Shown here in pieces: positions 61,853 to 64,000 of a DNA stretch of 64,000 nt; the stretch's first letter is position 1; every line of letters begins with the position of its first letter. The translations under genes were made by a program, and so were the position numbers. Under the pieces are notes generated by a model. That model saw only the letters and a program-made list of their open reading frames with translations. It had not been told where the DNA came from and did not search any database. Source of the stretch: Faecalibacterium sp. HTF-F. GTDB taxonomy: Bacteria > Bacillota > Clostridia > Oscillospirales > Ruminococcaceae. The stretch lies in assembly GCF_023347535.1 (NCBI RefSeq), contig NZ_CP094473.1:310001-374000 (forward strand), given 5' to 3'.

Positions 61853-64000
61853 ATGAATACCAATCAATATACACAGAAAACGCTGGAGGCTCTGCAGGCA
61901 GCGCAGCAGCTGGCTGTGGAGTATCAGCATAACCAGCTGGAACCCGAACATCTGCTGCACGCACTGGCTTCGCAGGAGCAGGGCCTGATCCCGCAGCTGC
62001 TGCAAAAGATGAATGTGGACCCCGGCAGCTTTTCTGCCGCCGTGGCCGAAAAGCTTTCGGCTCTGCCCCGGGTGTCCGGCTCCGGCCGTGACCCCGACAA
62101 GGTCTATATCTCGCAGGCCACCGATAAGGTGCTCAGCGCCGCGGCCCGCGAGGCAAAGGCCATGAAGGATGACTATGTCAGCGTAGAGCATGTGTTTCTG
62201 GGCCTGCTGAATGAGCAGGATCAGAACACGGCAGAACTGTTCCGTGCCTTTGGCATCACCAAAGATAAGTTCCTGCAGCAGCTCACAGCAGTGCGCGGCA
62301 ACCAGCGCGTCACCAATGACAACCCGGAGGATACCTACAACGCCCTGCAGAAATACGGTCAGGATCTGGTAGACCTTGCCCGCAAGCAGAAGCTGGACCC
62401 CGTCATTGGCCGCGATCAGGAGATCCGCAACGTGATCCGCATCCTGTCCCGTAAGACCAAGAACAACCCCTGCCTGATCGGTGAGCCCGGCGTTGGCAAG
62501 ACCGCCATTGCTGAGGGTCTTGCACAGCGTATCGTGCGCGGCGATGTGCCCGAAAACCTGAAAGACCGCATCGTGTTCAGTCTGGACATGGGCGCTCTGG
62601 TGGCCGGTGCAAAGTACCGCGGCGAGTTCGAGGAGCGCCTGAAGAGTGTGCTGAACGAGGTGAAGAAGAGCGAGGGCAAGATCATTCTCTTCATCGATGA
62701 GCTGCACACCATCGTGGGTGCCGGCAAGACAGACGGCGCCATGGACGCAGGCAATCTGCTCAAGCCCATGCTGGCCCGGGGCGAGCTGCACTGCATCGGT
62801 GCTACCACGCTGGACGAGTACCGCCAGTATATCGAGAAAGACCCCGCTCTGGAGCGCCGCTTCCAGCCAGTACAGGTGGATGAGCCCACCGTGGAGGACA
62901 CTATCTCCATCCTGCGCGGCCTGAAGGAACGCTACGAGGTGTTCCACGGCGTGAAGATCAACGATAGCGCCCTGATCGCCGCTGCCACCCTGTCCGACCG
63001 CTATATCACGGATCGTTTCCTGCCGGATAAGGCCATCGACCTTGTGGATGAAGCCTGCGCCATGATCAAGACCGAGATGGACAGCATGCCCAGCGAGATG
63101 GATGATCTGGCCCACCGCATCACCCAGCTGCAGATCGAGCAGGTGAGCCTGAAAAAGGAGACCGATGCCCTGAGCCAGAGCCGCCTGAAGGATCTGGAAA
63201 AGGAGCTGGCCGAGCTGCAGGATAAGTTCCGCAGCATGAAGGCAAAGTGGGAGAACGAGAAGAACGCCATCGGCAAGGTGCAATCCCTGCGTGAGCAGAT
63301 CGAGCAGACCAATGCCGACATTGAAAAGGCTCAGCGTGAGTACGACCTGAACAAGGCTGCCGAGCTGAAATATGGCAAGTTGCCTCAGCTGCAGAAACAG
63401 CTGGAAGAGGAAGAGAAGATCGCCGCCGCCAAGAAAGAGGACAGCCTGCTGCGTGACCGCGTGACCGACGAGGAAATCGCCCGCATCGTGGCCCGCTGGA
63501 CCGGCATCCCGGTGGAGAAACTGGTGGAGGGTGAGCGCGAGAAGCTGCTGCATCTGGACGATGTGCTGCACCAGCGGGTCATCGGTCAGGACGAGGCTGT
63601 GACCAAGGTGAGCGAGGCCATCCTGCGCAGCCGCGCCGGTATCGCCAACCCCAACCGCCCCATCGGCAGCTTCCTGTTCCTCGGCCCCACCGGCGTGGGC
63701 AAGACTGAGCTGGCCAAGGCACTGGCACAGGCACTGTTTGACGACGAGCGCAACATGGTGCGAATCGATATGACCGAGTATATGGAGAAGTTCAGCGTCA
63801 GCCGTCTGATCGGCGCGCCTCCGGGATACGTCGGTTACGAAGAGGGCGGCCAGCTGACCGAGGCTGTGCGCCGCAAGCCCTACAGCGTGGTGCTGTTCGA
63901 TGAGGTGGAAAAAGCCCATCCCGATGTGTTCAACATCCTGCTGCAGGTGCTGGACGATGGCCGCATCACCGACAGTCAGGGCCGCACCGTGGACTTCAAG
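61853..64000 (+). CDS. clpB: ClpB disaggregase (3' end cut by the window)
   Basis: 716 codons are present and open to the edge; full ClpB is near 860. N-terminal repeat domain ([13 protein letters not shown]), AAA-1 with Walker A GEPGVGKT (210-217) and [12 protein letters not shown], a coiled-coil middle domain (about 410-520), and AAA-2 with Walker A GPTGVGKT (611-618), [20 protein letters not shown] and [13 protein letters not shown]. It frees proteins from aggregates with DnaK. GGAGG lies 10 bp before the ATG. Control is by HrcA through the CIRCE element. Confidence 0.96.
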   Translation, partial: MNTNQYTQKTLEALQAAQQLAVEYQHNQLEPEHLLHALASQEQGLIPQLLQKMNVDPGSFSAAVAEKLSALPRVSGSGRDPDKVYISQATDKVLSAAAREAKAMKDDYVSVEHVFLGLLNEQDQNTAELFRAFGITKDKFLQQLTAVRGNQRVTNDNPEDTYNALQKYGQDLVDLARKQKLDPVIGRDQEIRNVIRILSRKTKNNPCLIGEPGVGKTAIAEGLAQRIVRGDVPENLKDRIVFSLDMGALVAGAKYRGEFEERLKSVLNEVKKSEGKIILFIDELHTIVGAGKTDGAMDAGNLLKPMLARGELHCIGATTLDEYRQYIEKDPALERRFQPVQVDEPTVEDTISILRGLKERYEVFHGVKINDSALIAAATLSDRYITDRFLPDKAIDLVDEACAMIKTEMDSMPSEMDDLAHRITQLQIEQVSLKKETDALSQSRLKDLEKELAELQDKFRSMKAKWENEKNAIGKVQSLREQIEQTNADIEKAQREYDLNKAAELKYGKLPQLQKQLEEEEKIAAAKKEDSLLRDRVTDEEIARIVARWTGIPVEKLVEGEREKLLHLDDVLHQRVIGQDEAVTKVSEAILRSRAGIANPNRPIGSFLFLGPTGVGKTELAKALAQALFDDERNMVRIDMTEYMEKFSVSRLIGAPPGYVGYEEGGQLTEAVRRKPYSVVLFDEVEKAHPDVFNILLQVLDDGRITDSQGRTVDFK

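Overview
The window comes from a Faecalibacterium (F. prausnitzii group; Oscillospiraceae, Clostridia). The near-complete 16S rRNA at 28108-29620 reads as that genus. The gene set fits: an Rnf ion pump, GC-rich codon use, clostridial promoters (TTGACA/TATAAT-like) and strong AGGAGG ribosome sites. Most coding sequence is GC-rich; a few genes and the rRNA flanks are clearly more AT-rich.

Layout. 0.1-4.3 kb: a small membrane peptide, a secreted GH3 glycosidase, an OmpR-type two-component pair and a DUF1653 gene. 4.7-9.2 kb: a membrane-anchored beta-propeller, a TIGR01440 protein, a YggS-type PLP protein and an ABC exporter. 9.3-13.4 kb (minus): ROK glucokinase, FAH-family enzyme, DJ-1 family protein, TrpR-like YerC, GNAT, nitroreductase. 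13.6-20.2 kb: ricin-type lectin, Nudix hydrolase, and a block (PTS-type IIC, GH25 lysozyme, HAD phosphatase) enclosed by two perfect 205-bp inverted repeats, then a DUF4830-like gene. 20.4-27.5 kb: HPr, enzyme I, a CDF metal exporter, an aminotransferase, NADP isocitrate dehydrogenase and aroD. 27.7-33.0 kb: a 16S-23S-5S operon with no spacer tRNA. 33.1-35.6 kb: TraX-like protein, response regulator and a histidine kinase with no ATPase domain. 35.6-41.4 kb: murC, coaBC, coaX, an oxidoreductase and an ECF transporter S component. 41.7-44.6 kb: dipicolinate synthase dpaAB and a DD-carboxypeptidase. 44.7-48.7 kb: rfbC, an ABC polysaccharide exporter and a two-domain glycosyltransferase. 48.9-50.4 kb: DUF5662, a lipoprotein and a 41-aa membrane peptide. 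50.6-55.7 kb: complete rnfCDGEAB. 55.9-61.4 kb: MFS transporter, an AT-rich EcsC-like gene, queH, DUF896, purA, degV. 61.6 kb to the end: CIRCE-controlled clpB, cut by the window edge.

How the genes work together. CoaX and CoaBC supply steps 1-3 of CoA synthesis, and the nearby ECF S component may bring in pantothenate. RfbC, the ABC pair and the glycosyltransferase look like one export-linked surface polysaccharide operon. HPr and enzyme I are the general PTS phosphotransferases. RnfCDGEAB couples reduced ferredoxin to NAD and an ion gradient.

The least expected content is intergenic. There are at least three families of palindromic repeats. One has 16-bp hairpin stems that differ completely between copies, yet each stem is perfectly self-complementary and every copy keeps a TGCG loop and the same flanks. 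Three of its four copies start within 11 bp of a stop codon. Also notable are dipicolinate synthase genes in a genus described as non-sporulating, an HPr with Lys where regulatory Ser46 should be, a kinase lacking its catalytic domain, and a promoter placed immediately before 5S rRNA. Promoters and terminators were called by eye and not computed.
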